From: an uncultured Alphaproteobacteria bacterium
GTDB taxonomy: Bacteria > Pseudomonadota > Alphaproteobacteria > Rhizobiales > Ancalomicrobiaceae
Reading direction: 5' to 3'
DNA: 17,174 nt
Assembly: GCA_937892955.1 (NCBI GenBank)
Contig: CALBKH010000125.1
Coordinates: 1 to 17,174 of the forward strand
The position numbers and the translations under genes were made by a program. The notes under the pieces are model-generated. The model did not search any database. It was not told where the DNA came from and worked only from the letters and a program-made list of their open reading frames with translations. Positions 7,291 through 14,943 of the stretch are shown one piece after another; the first letter of the stretch is position 1; every line of letters begins with the position of its first letter.

Positions 7291-7514
7291 AAAGCCCCGC
7301 AATCGACACCCCGGCGTGAGATCCACTCAAATCCCACCGGGCGCTGTCCAAACAAGCGGAGCCAACTCTCCTTGTCGAAATTCATGTAACCTGACGCCAA
7401 CTTCAGCGCCAATGTACGCCAGCCGTCCGGCGTCGGCTCGCAACCGTGAAGCTGAAACAAGGCGTCAAGCCGACGTTCGAGCGCCGTCCGCCCATGGACG
7501 CGCACATTCGTCAA
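7260..7514 (-). pseudogene. Small hypothetical gene, apparently truncated by the IS3-type element
   Basis: Read from a TTG at 7514 (a GTG at 7505 is another option), the frame gives TNVRVHGRTALERRLDALFQ, then HGCEPTPDGWRTLALKLASG and FDKESWLRLFGQRPVGF. Composition is protein-like, with a pattern (HG-x-P-x-P-x-W-x-x-LALxLA) that I associate loosely with uncharacterised alphaproteobacterial proteins. About residue 62 onward (below base 7330) the frame runs into the proposed IS right end and soon stops, so only the 5' part would be genuine. I could not find the missing 3' part left of the element. No function is assigned, and it could be an accidental open frame. Confidence 0.4.
7313..7329 (-). 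repeat. Right terminal inverted repeat of the IS3-type element
   Basis: On the minus strand this reads TGAGTGGATCTCACGCC, the partner of 5911-5927. It lies 89 bases after the orfB stop and coincides with the point where a small minus-strand gene (7330-7514) appears to be cut. Confidence 0.5.
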
Positions 7515-7573
7515 CAGGACCTAATCTTCGTAAACGTTGCCGCCTTCCGGGTGAGGGGAGGATGCGGCGAACG

Positions 7574-7605
7574 AAAAAAAGCCGGCCGAAACGGGTTCGG
7601 CCGGC
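7574..7605 (-). terminator. Rho-independent terminator after mcd
   Basis: On the minus strand GCCGGCCGAA-CCCGT-TTCGGCCGGC forms a perfect 10-bp GC-rich stem followed at once by seven T. This is a textbook intrinsic terminator, about 150 bases after the mcd stop codon and oriented to end its transcript. Confidence 0.9.
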
Positions 7606-7620
7606 AGATGATTCCGGTGG

Positions 7621-7648
7621 CGAAAAGGAATCCCCTGAAGCCTTTTCG
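7621..7648. repeat. 8-bp stem-loop in the mcd 3' region
   Basis: CGAAAAGG at 7621-7628 is complementary to CCTTTTCG at 7641-7648, with a 12-base loop. It lies between the mcd stop codon and the terminator; possible role in mRNA 3'-end structure only. Confidence 0.4.
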
Positions 7649-7684
7649 TGTCGGCGATGATGGTCACCACGACATATCGAGCCA

Positions 7685-7704
7685 ATCCCCGGAATTCCGG
7701 GGAT
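7685..7704. repeat. Perfect 20-bp palindrome in the mcd 3' region
   Basis: ATCCCCGGAATTCCGGGGAT is fully self-complementary without a loop. It lies about 55 bases downstream of the mcd stop codon and before the main terminator. It could be a protein-binding site or an mRNA secondary structure; nothing more can be said. Confidence 0.6.
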
Positions 7705-7758
7705 CGACGCGCTCGGTAGGGTCATGCGGGACCCGGCCGGTCGCTTCGCGACGTGGGA

Positions 7759-9429
7759 TCAGCCGTTGCCGCCCTCGAGCAGGCGACGGGCGATGACCTG
7801 GGCCTGGATCTCGCCGGCGCCCTCGAAGATGTTGAGAATGCGGGCATCGCACAGGACGCGGCTGACCGGGTACTCGAGCGCGAAGCCGTTGCCGCCGTGG
7901 ATCTGCAGGGCGTTGTCGGCCGCCGCCCAGGCGACGCGGGCGCCGAGCAGCTTGGCCATGCCGGCCTCGAGGTCGCAACGCTCGTCGTGGTCCTTGCGGC
8001 GGGCGGCGAAATAGGTGAGCTGACGCGCCACCATGATCTCCACCGCCATCATGGCGAGCTTGTCGGCGACGCGTGGGAAGGCGATCAGCGCCTTGCCGAA
8101 CTGGATGCGCTCCTGGGCGTAGCGGAGCCCCAGGTCGAGGGCCGACTGGGCGACGCCGATGGCGCGCGCCGCGGTCTGGATGCGGGCCGACTCGAAGGTC
8201 TGCATCAGCTGCTTGAAGCCCTGGCCCTCGATGCCGCCGAGGAGGTTCGCCGCCGGGACGGAGAAGCCGTCGAAGGCGATCTCGTATTCCTTCATACCGC
8301 GATAGCCGAGCACCTCGATCTCGCCGCCCGACATGCCCTCGGCCGGGAAGGGCTCGGCGTCGTTGCCGCGCGGCTTCGGCGCCAGCAGCATCGAGAGACC
8401 CTTCCAGCCGGCCTCGTCGGGGTTGGTGCGGACGAGCAGGGTCATCAGGTCGGCGCGGACCGGATGGGTGATCCAGGTCTTGTTGCCGTTGACGACGTAA
8501 CTGTCGCCTTGGCGGACGGCGCGGGTGCGAAGCGACCCGAGGTCGGAGCCGGTGTTGGGCTCGGTGAAGACGGCGGTCGGCAGGACCTCACCGGAGGCGA
8601 TCTTGGGCAGCCATTCCTGCTTCTGCTCCTCGGTGCCGCCGCACAGGATCAGTTCGGCGGCGATCTCGGAGCGGGTGCCGAGCGAGCCGACGCCGATGTA
8701 GGCGCGCGACAGTTCCTCGGAGACGACGCACATGGACTCCTTGCCGAGACCGAGGCCGCCGTATTCCTCGGGAATGGTCAGGCCGAAGACGCCCATCTCG
8801 GCCATCTGGCCGATGAGCTCCATCGGAATGTACTCGTTCTTCAGGTGCCACTCGTGGCAGTGCGGCAGCACCGCGTCGACGGCGAGGCGGCGCATCTCGT
8901 CGCGGAACTGGTTGAGGGTTTCGTCGAGGCCGAGTTCGCCGAAGGAGGTCGAGCCCTCGATCCGGGTCATGGCGGCGACCAGGGCGGCGCGCACCTCCGG
9001 GGTGTTGCCGTGGGCGATCAGCATTTCCACGCCGGGGACCCGGGCGGCGGAGATGGTCTCGGCGTCGACGCCGAGGTCGGTGAGACGGACCATCTCGCCC
9101 TGGTTCATCGGGATGCCGCCGAAGACCTGGGCGAGATATTCGCCGAAGGCGATGGAGACGATGTCGCGTTCGATCTCACCGAACTGTCCCGCCGCCGTCA
9201 GGCGCTCGGAATAGTCGACCATCTCGCGCAGGCTCTCGACATAGGTGGCGAGCCAGGCGAGGCCGTGGGCGGCGCGCTGTTCCTGGTCCACCAGGGCGGC
9301 GGAGATCTTGCCGTCCTTCTCGACCTTGGCGCGGACCGCGGCCTTCGCGACGGCGAAGAGCCCGTCGAGGGCTGCGACCGCCTCGCGGCCGTGCGCGATC
9401 AGATGCAAATCGATTCGAGCGGCACTCAT
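7759..9429 (-). CDS. mcd: (2S)-methylsuccinyl-CoA dehydrogenase (ethylmalonyl-CoA pathway)
   Basis: The 556-residue FAD-dependent acyl-CoA dehydrogenase would oxidise (2S)-methylsuccinyl-CoA to mesaconyl-CoA in acetyl-CoA assimilation, in the cytoplasm. It has the about 160-residue N-terminal extension that sets Mcd apart from ordinary (about 380-residue) acyl-CoA dehydrogenases. The catalytic part follows, with GVFGLTIPEEYGGLGLGKES, AVFTEPNTGSDLGSL and NGNKTWITHP (flavin and substrate binding), LMQTFESARIQTAARAIG, and the C-terminal ALQIHGGNGFALEYPVSR and NIFEGAGEIQAQ. E536 is the expected catalytic base. ATG 9429 has a good Shine-Dalgarno (AGGGGAG); 30 further upstream codons are rejected. 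The gene appears monocistronic, with a candidate promoter at 9492-9519 and a strong terminator at 7574-7605. Other pathway genes are not in the window. The assignment rests on close resemblance to known Mcd sequences as I recall them. Confidence 0.88.
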   Translation of the reverse strand: MSAARIDLHLIAHGREAVAALDGLFAVAKAAVRAKVEKDGKISAALVDQEQRAAHGLAWLATYVESLREMVDYSERLTAAGQFGEIERDIVSIAFGEYLAQVFGGIPMNQGEMVRLTDLGVDAETISAARVPGVEMLIAHGNTPEVRAALVAAMTRIEGSTSFGELGLDETLNQFRDEMRRLAVDAVLPHCHEWHLKNEYIPMELIGQMAEMGVFGLTIPEEYGGLGLGKESMCVVSEELSRAYIGVGSLGTRSEIAAELILCGGTEEQKQEWLPKIASGEVLPTAVFTEPNTGSDLGSLRTRAVRQGDSYVVNGNKTWITHPVRADLMTLLVRTNPDEAGWKGLSMLLAPKPRGNDAEPFPAEGMSGGEIEVLGYRGMKEYEIAFDGFSVPAANLLGGIEGQGFKQLMQTFESARIQTAARAIGVAQSALDLGLRYAQERIQFGKALIAFPRVADKLAMMAVEIMVARQLTYFAARRKDHDERCDLEAGMAKLLGARVAWAAADNALQIHGGNGFALEYPVSRVLCDARILNIFEGAGEIQAQVIARRLLEGGNG

Positions 9430-9491
9430 GAACCATCTCCCCTGCCGGCGCGGCGTCGTCCGCCGGCGGCCGGTTGTTGTTGCGGTGCGAA

Positions 9492-9519
9492 AGAATAGAA
9501 ATCCGTCGCGGCGATGCAA
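9492..9519 (-). promoter_or_regulatory. Candidate sigma-70-type promoter of mcd
   Basis: On the minus strand TTGCAT (9514-9519) and TATTCT (9492-9497) are separated by 16 bases, placing transcription start about 55 bases before the mcd ATG. The match to consensus is moderate, and it lies in the only intergenic space upstream of mcd. Confidence 0.35.
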
Positions 9520-9544
9520 TGCCCCGAAAGGCGATATTTCCGCG

Positions 9545-10426
9545 TCAACGCCTGTTGGCGAGGGCGACGCCGCAAGCAGTCACGATCATGCCGGCAACTT
9601 GCACCATCGTCAGGGTTTCGCCGAAGAAGAACCACGCCTCCAGCGCCGAGGTGGGCGGCACGAGGTAGATCAGCGCCGCGGCGCGCGACACCTCGCCGCA
9701 GCGGATGAGGTGGAGCAGCAGAGCGATCGCACCGATCGACAGGCCGATCACCGACCAGGCGAGGGTGAGCAGCGAAGAGGTGGTGACGGCGAACCGGAGG
9801 TCCTCGATCGCCAGAGCCGCCGGAACGGTGACGAGCAGGGCGCCGACGTATTGCAGCACCGCGACCGGCATCAGGCCGCCGGAGGGGACGAAGCGCTTCT
9901 GCCAGAAGGTGCCGACCGTCACCGCCGCCATGGCGAGGACGTTGACGGCGAGGGGGATGAGGGTGGCGGAGAGGGCGGCGCCCGAGAGGCCGGCGAGTTT
10001 CGGCGACACCACCACGACGATGCCGAGGAAGCCGAGGGCGAAGCCGGCCATACGCTTGGCGCCGATGCGCTCGTGCGACATCAGCGGCGCCAGGGCGGCG
10101 GTCATCAGCGGCTGCAGGGCGGCGATGACGGCGGAGAGTCCGGCCGGCACCCCGTGGGCGATGGCCCACCAGACGCCGCCGAGATAGACGCCGTGGAGGA
10201 GCACGCCGGACATCAGCGCATGGCCGATGGCGGCACGGCCGCGCGGCCATCCGCCGCCGGAGATCAGGGCGATCGGCACCAGAAGGACGAGAGCGCCGAG
10301 GAAGCGGACGATCAGGAAGGTCAGCGGTTCGGCATCGAAGGAGGCGAACTTGGCGACGATCCAGCCGGTCGACCAGATCAACACGAAGAGCAGCGGTGCG
10401 ACGGCGACGAAGAGCGAGCGCTGCAC
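9545..10426 (-). CDS. EamA/DMT-superfamily permease (RhaT/YdcZ-like drug-metabolite transporter)
   Basis: The hydrophobic protein of 293 residues has about ten membrane helices in two EamA repeats, beginning LFVAVAPLLFVLIWSTGWIV and ending with YLVPPTSALEAWFFFGETLT and MIVTACGVALANRR. The mid-repeat signature GLSAVIAALQPLMTAALAPL is typical of the family, whose members export amino acids, metabolites or drugs across the inner membrane; the substrate cannot be told. The start is uncertain. The first ATG, at 10495, would add 23 residues (EARDHGSRAS...), but these are encoded by the terminator hairpin of the upstream gene. The GTG at 10426 gives the usual family length and starts just before TM1, so I prefer it, although no good ribosome-binding site is visible for either. 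It lies 115 bases upstream of mcd on the same strand; a functional link is not evident. Confidence 0.85.
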   Translation of the reverse strand: MQRSLFVAVAPLLFVLIWSTGWIVAKFASFDAEPLTFLIVRFLGALVLLVPIALISGGGWPRGRAAIGHALMSGVLLHGVYLGGVWWAIAHGVPAGLSAVIAALQPLMTAALAPLMSHERIGAKRMAGFALGFLGIVVVVSPKLAGLSGAALSATLIPLAVNVLAMAAVTVGTFWQKRFVPSGGLMPVAVLQYVGALLVTVPAALAIEDLRFAVTTSSLLTLAWSVIGLSIGAIALLLHLIRCGEVSRAAALIYLVPPTSALEAWFFFGETLTMVQVAGMIVTACGVALANRR

Positions 10427-10460
10427 TTTGGAGGTCCGGCGAGATCGAGGGAAAGACGAA

Positions 10461-10489
10461 GAGGCGCGGGACCCGTGGTCCCGCGCCTC
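10461..10489 (-). terminator. Strong hairpin terminator after the Bax-inhibitor-1-family gene
   Basis: GAGGCGCGGGACC (10461-10473) and its exact complement at 10477-10489 form a 13-bp stem closing a 3-base loop, about 70 bases beyond the stop of the minus-strand gene ending at 10558. On that strand the hairpin is followed by TTCGTCTTT, a poor U-tract, so termination may be partial or Rho-assisted. Confidence 0.7.
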
Positions 10490-10557
10490 CGTCATCGTTT
10501 CAGATCTTCACCTGCGGCGCCAGCGGCGAACCGATGGTCCGCCATGCGGCCGGGCGG

Positions 10558-11355
10558 TCACTCTTCACGCTGGCCGAAGAGCTGCATCAGCATCATGAAG
10601 AGGTTGATGAAGTCGAGGTAGAGGGTGAGCGCACCCATGATCGCGCCGCGCGAGACGGTGGCACCGTCGGCGCCGTCGAGGCCATAGATGTACTGTTCCT
10701 TGAGCTTCTGGGTGTCGTAGGCGGTGAGGCCGGCGAAGACCAGGACGCCGATCACCGAGATGGCGAACTGCAGCGCGCTCGAGGCGAGGAAGATGTTGAC
10801 CAGGCCGGCGATCAGGATGCCGATCAGGCCCATCATCAGGAACGACCCCATGCCGGTCAGCGAGCGCTGGGTGGTGTAGCCGTAGAGCGACAGACCACCG
10901 AAGGCCGCGGCCGAGATGAAGAACACCTGGGCCACCGACGTGTGGGTGTAGACCATCAGGATGGTCGAGATCGAGATGCCGACCAGAGCCGCGTAGAGGA
11001 AGAACACGCCCTGGGCGGTCGACGGCTGCATCTTGTCGATGCGGAAGCCGAGCAGGAAGACGAGGCCGATCGGGGCCAGCATCAGCACCCACTTCAGCGG
11101 GCTGACGAACAGGGTCTTGCCGAACTGGGTCAGGGCGACGGTCTTGGAGATGCGGGCCACCGCGTCGGGCGAGCCGACGCCGGTCACCGACATCGAATAG
11201 ATGACGAGCGCGGCGATGCCGGTGATGGCGACGCCGATCATCATGTAGTTGTAGACCGAGATCATGTAGGCGCGTAGGCCGCGGTCGATCGCCTGGGCGT
11301 CCGGACGCGCCAGGGTCGAACCGAACCGGGCGTAACCGTTGTCGTAGTTCGACAT
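10558..11355 (-). CDS. Bax inhibitor-1/YccA-family integral membrane protein
   Basis: The 265-residue protein has a polar N-terminus (MSNYDNGYARFGSTLARPDA) followed by about seven membrane helices, the layout of the BI-1/YccA/YbhL family. Recognisable segments are GLRAYMISVYNYMMIGVAIT, the SLYGYTTQRSLTGMGSFLMM loop, GLTAYDTQKLKEQYIYGLDG and the C-terminal GALTLYLDFINLFMMLMQLF. The aspartates after TM5-6 (AYDTQ and LDFIN) correspond to the conserved acidic pair thought to gate proton/Ca2+ leak in bacterial relatives. YccA-type proteins also interact with the FtsH protease. The function in this organism is not determined. ATG 11355 has an AAGGA ribosome-binding site 10 bases upstream. It is probably transcribed alone from a promoter near 11412-11440 and ended by the hairpin at 10461-10489. 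Confidence 0.93.
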   Translation of the reverse strand: MSNYDNGYARFGSTLARPDAQAIDRGLRAYMISVYNYMMIGVAITGIAALVIYSMSVTGVGSPDAVARISKTVALTQFGKTLFVSPLKWVLMLAPIGLVFLLGFRIDKMQPSTAQGVFFLYAALVGISISTILMVYTHTSVAQVFFISAAAFGGLSLYGYTTQRSLTGMGSFLMMGLIGILIAGLVNIFLASSALQFAISVIGVLVFAGLTAYDTQKLKEQYIYGLDGADGATVSRGAIMGALTLYLDFINLFMMLMQLFGQREE

Positions 11356-11411
11356 CCGTAAAATCCTTTCGTGTGGGCGGGATGCGTCCGCATCACCGGC
11401 ATCGAGGATCG

Positions 11412-11440
11412 AATATGGGAGGAGAGTCCGACGGTCGCAA
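11412..11440 (-). promoter_or_regulatory. Candidate sigma-70-type promoter of the Bax-inhibitor-1-family gene
   Basis: On the minus strand TTGCGA (11435-11440) is 17 bases from CATATT (11412-11417), predicting a start about 50 bases before the ATG at 11355. Spacing is ideal and the hexamers are fair. Confidence 0.45.
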
Positions 11441-11508
11441 GACGGTGGAGATCGCCCTGCGAACCGTTATGATTAATTTTCCGTAAGGTTGGCGTGGGTC
11501 GCGCCGGC

Positions 11509-14109
11509 TCAACTCGCCCGCAACACCTCCGCCGGACGGCGTTTCAGCGCGGCGCGGGTCGAAAGCAATCCCAGGGTCACGGTGAGGCCGGCGGTCACGA
11601 CGACGACGCCGACGACCGCCACCGGATCGGCGACGAAGGGCAGCTTCATCACCCGCGTCAACACCCACCAGGCCGCCGCCGTCCCCACCACCACGGCGAA
11701 GAGGGCGCCGGCGAAGGCGGTCGCCGCGAATTCGAGACCGAAGGCGCCGATGAGGCGACGACGGGTCGCGCCGATGGCGGCGAGCACCGCGGTGTCGCGG
11801 ATGCGTGCCTCCTGACGGGCGGTGAGGGCGCCGGCGAGCACCAGGATGGCGGCGACGACGGCGAAGCCGGCGACGGCGGTCACGCCGGCGGCGGCGCGGC
11901 GCATCAGGTCGTCGACGCGGGTGAGCGCATCCTTGACGCGGATCGCGGTGACGACCGGGAAGCGCTCGACCACCCGCGCCAGCAGCGCCAGTTCGGTCTT
12001 CGCATCGCCGCCGTCGGGGAAGGTGACGGTGACCAGTCGGGTCGCCGGGGCGCCGCGGAAGGCGTCGGGCGAGAACACCATGAAGAAGTTGATGGCCAGC
12101 CGCCCCCATTCGATCCGGCGCAGATTGGCGATCGTCGCCTCGACGTCACGACCGAGCACGTTGACGGTGATGCGGTCGCCGACACCGAGGCCGAGGCCCT
12201 TGGCGGTCTCGGCGTCGAAGGAGACGAGCGGCGGGCCGGCGTGATCGGGCTTCCACCATTCGCCCTCGACGATGTCGGCGTTCTCGGGCGGTGTGGCGGA
12301 GAAGGTGATGCCGCGGTCGCCGCGCAGGATGAGGCGGGTGTGCTCCTCGGCCTCGACCTTCTCCAACGGCACGCCCTTCAGGGCGACGATGCGACCGCGC
12401 AGCATCGGCACGTCGGCGACGGCGCCGTCCTTCGCCTCGTCCTTCAGGAAGGTGCGGAAGGCGTCGGCGTCGCGGGCCGGCACGTCGAGGAAGAAGAAGC
12501 TCGGCGCCTGTTTCGGCAGGGTGGAGGAGAGGGCGGCGTTCAGGCCGCTCTCGACCTGGGTCAGGGCCGCCAGAAGGGTGGCGCCGAGGCCGAGGGAGAG
12601 GACGATCGAGGCGGTCGGAGCGCCCGGACGGGCGATGGCGGTGATCGCCGCGCGGGCTTCGAAGAGGCGTGGCCGCGGCATGCGTCGAGCAACGGCGACG
12701 AGGCCGGCGGCGACGAGACGCAGCACCGCGTAGGCGACGACCAGAGTGGCGAGATAGGGCAGGGTGATGCGCCGTTCCGGCGACAGGCCGACGACCAGGG
12801 CGAGGAGCAGGACGGTGAGGATCGCCGCCGGGACGAGCCGGGCGAGGCGCGGGCGCCGCCCGAGCGTCTCGATCTCGCCGCGCAGCAGCGTCGCCGGACG
12901 GGCGTCGACCGCGGTGCCGAGCGGCACGGTGACGAAGAGTGCGGCGGTGACGGCGCCCTCGAGCGCGGCCAGTGCCAAGGGGCCGGGGGCGGCGACGGGG
13001 ATCAGGTCGAGCCCGAGGGCGTCGCCGAGAGGTCCGGCGAAGAGGTGGGGCACCGCCGCACCGACGGCGACGCCGAGGCCGATGCCGAGGAGGGCGATGG
13101 CGCCGATCTCCAGGGCATGGACGAGGAAGACGAAGCCGCGGGTGGCGCCGAGCGTCTTCCAGATGGCGATGGTCTCGCGGCGACGTTCGAGATGGCCGGT
13201 CACCGCATGGGCGACGCCGAGGCCGCCGATCACCAGGGTGGTGAGGCCGACGAGGGTGAGGAACTGGACGAAGCGGTCGATGGTGGAGGCGAGCCCGGGC
13301 GCGGCCTCCTTGCGCGAGCGGATGTCCCAGCCGGCGGCCGGGAAGGCGCGTTTCGCCGCGGCGATGGTGCCGGCGACCCGATCACGGTCGGTGAGGGCGA
13401 GGCGGGTGTGCCAGCGCACCAGGCTGCCGGGGGCGAGGAGCCCGGAGGCCTCGAGCGCCTCTCGCGACAACATCAGGCGAGGGCCGAAACCGACGCCGCT
13501 CGACAGTCGGTCGGGCTCGTCGACGAGGATGCCGGCGACGCGGACCCGCGCCGAGCCGACGGTGAGGGTGTCGCCGATCTTCACGCCGAGACGGGGGAGC
13601 AGCGTGTCCTCGACGAGGACACCGAACATGCGGGCGTCGCCCTCGCCGGTGGCGGCGAGGAGCGGGCGGCCGTCGATCGCCGTCTCCTTCGCCCGGGCCG
13701 GATCGGGCGCGGTCGAGGCGGTGAGACGGCCGGTCAGCGGATAGGCGGCGTCGACCGCCTTGGCTTCGACCAGGGTGGCGGTGCCGTCGTCGCGACGCGT
13801 CATGGCGCGCAGGGTGGCGACGTCGGAGGTGCGACCGCGGGCGGCGAGGAAGTCGTGTTCGGCGGCGCCGAGCGGTCGGTGGTTGACCGAGAAGGCGATG
13901 TCGCCGCCGAGGACGAGGTCGCCCTGGGCGGCGAGCGAGGCGTCGAAGGCGCGGCCGAGGGCGGCGACGCCGGCGATCGCCGCGACGCCGAGCGCCAGAC
14001 ACGCGAGGAAGATGCCGAAACCGCGGAAGGCGCGGCGCGCGGTGCCGCGCAGCGAACGGACGGCGAAGCGCAGCGCGGTGGCGAGGCCGAGGGGCGAGGC
14101 GGCGCTCAC
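11509..14109 (-). CDS. ABC transporter permease, FtsX/MacB-like (YbbP type)
   Basis: The 866-residue permease is of the LolC/FtsX mechanotransduction superfamily. TM1 is at about 30-52 (FGIFLACLALGVAAIAGVAA), followed by an extracytoplasmic MacB-like core with EDTLLPRLGVKIGDTLTVGS. A first FtsX domain contains FVQFLTLVGLTTLVIGGLGV and RETIAIWKTLGATRGFVF. A middle set of helices, a second periplasmic part, and a final FtsX domain (TARQEARIRDTAVLAAIGAT) follow. The duplicated layout, with about ten helices and length near 800-870, is that of E. coli YbbP. Start GTG 14109 overlaps the ATPase stop by 4 bases (GTGA), so the pair is co-translated. The open frame continues far upstream on this strand, but that part is antisense to the ATPase and esterase genes and is rejected. 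Substrate unknown; relatives are suspected to handle lipids or cell-envelope molecules. Confidence 0.88.
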   Translation of the reverse strand: MSAASPLGLATALRFAVRSLRGTARRAFRGFGIFLACLALGVAAIAGVAALGRAFDASLAAQGDLVLGGDIAFSVNHRPLGAAEHDFLAARGRTSDVATLRAMTRRDDGTATLVEAKAVDAAYPLTGRLTASTAPDPARAKETAIDGRPLLAATGEGDARMFGVLVEDTLLPRLGVKIGDTLTVGSARVRVAGILVDEPDRLSSGVGFGPRLMLSREALEASGLLAPGSLVRWHTRLALTDRDRVAGTIAAAKRAFPAAGWDIRSRKEAAPGLASTIDRFVQFLTLVGLTTLVIGGLGVAHAVTGHLERRRETIAIWKTLGATRGFVFLVHALEIGAIALLGIGLGVAVGAAVPHLFAGPLGDALGLDLIPVAAPGPLALAALEGAVTAALFVTVPLGTAVDARPATLLRGEIETLGRRPRLARLVPAAILTVLLLALVVGLSPERRITLPYLATLVVAYAVLRLVAAGLVAVARRMPRPRLFEARAAITAIARPGAPTASIVLSLGLGATLLAALTQVESGLNAALSSTLPKQAPSFFFLDVPARDADAFRTFLKDEAKDGAVADVPMLRGRIVALKGVPLEKVEAEEHTRLILRGDRGITFSATPPENADIVEGEWWKPDHAGPPLVSFDAETAKGLGLGVGDRITVNVLGRDVEATIANLRRIEWGRLAINFFMVFSPDAFRGAPATRLVTVTFPDGGDAKTELALLARVVERFPVVTAIRVKDALTRVDDLMRRAAAGVTAVAGFAVVAAILVLAGALTARQEARIRDTAVLAAIGATRRRLIGAFGLEFAATAFAGALFAVVVGTAAAWWVLTRVMKLPFVADPVAVVGVVVVTAGLTVTLGLLSTRAALKRRPAEVLRAS

Positions 14110-14798
14110 GGCGTGGTCTCCTCGTTGACCCGCCCGGCGCGGACGTGGATCACCCGATCGCAACGGGCGGCGAGATCGGCGTCGTGGGTGACCAGCATCA
14201 GGGTCGCGCCGACCTCGTCGACGCGGCCGAAGAGCAGGTCGGCGATCGCCGCGCCGGTCGTCTCGTCGAGATTGCCGGTCGGTTCGTCGGCGACGACGAT
14301 GGCCGGGCGATGCACCAGGGCGCGGGCGATGGCGACGCGCTGCTGTTCGCCGCCCGAAAGCTGGACCGGATAGTGGTCGAGGCGGGCACCGAGGCCGACG
14401 GCCTCCAGTTCGGCGCGGGCGCGAGCGAAGGCGTCCGGGGCGCCGAGGAGTTCGAGGGGCGTGGCGACGTTCTCGATCGCCGTCATGTCGGAGACGAGGT
14501 GGAAGGCCTGGAAGACGATGCCGACGGTGCGGCCGCGGAAGAGGGCGAGGGCGTCCTCGTCGAGGCGACCGAGATCGGTGCCGGCAACCTCGACACGGCC
14601 GCGGTCGGCGCGCTCGAGACCGGTGGTCACCATCAGCGCCGTCGACTTGCCCGACCCGGAGGCGCCGACGACGCCGACCTTCTCGCCGGTGCGCACGGCG
14701 AGGCTGAGGCCGCGCAGCACTTCGACCGCGGCGGTGCCGCTGCCGAGGGTGAGGTGGACGTCGTCGAGGCGGATGGCGGTGTCGGACAAGATCTGCAC
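14106..14798 (-). CDS. ABC transporter ATP-binding protein (LolD/YbbA type)
   Basis: With the GTG at 14798 the protein is 230 residues, the length of E. coli YbbA. Motifs in order: Walker A GASGSGKS (45-52), Q-loop VFQAFHLV (Q97), signature QLSGGEQQR (146-154), Walker B IVVADEPTGNLD (167-178) and H-loop LVTHD (H205). It would energise the permease encoded immediately downstream, from the cytoplasmic face. The start is uncertain: TTG 14789 has a partial ribosome-binding site (GAAGAG), and ATG 14876 would add 26 residues unlike family N-termini. The frame is open even further upstream, but that part has no resemblance to the family. It is transcribed divergently from the tesA-like gene, the same arrangement as ybbA/tesA in E. 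coli, which supports the naming. Confidence 0.88.
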   Translation of the reverse strand: MQILSDTAIRLDDVHLTLGSGTAAVEVLRGLSLAVRTGEKVGVVGASGSGKSTALMVTTGLERADRGRVEVAGTDLGRLDEDALALFRGRTVGIVFQAFHLVSDMTAIENVATPLELLGAPDAFARARAELEAVGLGARLDHYPVQLSGGEQQRVAIARALVHRPAIVVADEPTGNLDETTGAAIADLLFGRVDEVGATLMLVTHDADLAARCDRVIHVRAGRVNEETTP

Positions 14799-14943
14799 TC
14801 TTCGGAGGGCGGCGCGGGGAAGCCATGCGTGACGCGTGGCGCCGGGGGGTCTCGAAATGCGTGGCTCCGTCGTCATATGGTGACGATGGGCGGTCGATAA
14901 AGCCTCGATCCGCGCCGCGCACCGTAATCGGATTTCCGCCGTC

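Larger units (their letters stand above)
5911..7329 (+). mobile_element. Degenerate IS3-family insertion sequence
   Basis: The element has overlapping orfA and orfB transposase frames in the order and relative phase (-1) of the IS3 family. Its proposed limits come from imperfect inverted ends beginning TGA and ending TCA. TGAGTGGATTTTGTGCC at 5911-5927 matches the reverse complement of 7313-7329 at 13 of 17 positions, including the first nine. The total of 1419 bp is within the family's size range. No target-site duplication is evident (flanks GGCT and AATC), so one side may have been rearranged after insertion, or the limits may be slightly wrong. orfB is broken twice, so the copy cannot move by itself. 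Long stem-loops sit between the ends and the genes. Confidence 0.65.

Noticed and set aside
7753..9498. A 581-codon open frame on the plus strand, antisense to mcd
   Set aside because: Low-complexity composition caused by codon bias of the opposite strand; mcd is unmistakable.
9245..10621. A 458-codon plus-strand frame over the EamA gene
   Set aside because: Composition is that of an antisense shadow, and it crosses two intergenic regions and the terminator hairpin.
11494..14373. A 959-codon open frame on the plus strand, antisense to the permease
   Set aside because: Its translation is almost only G, A, D, E, R, H and Q, typical of the complement of a GC-rich gene. It has no domain and no ribosome-binding site, and the opposite strand encodes a clear FtsX-type permease.
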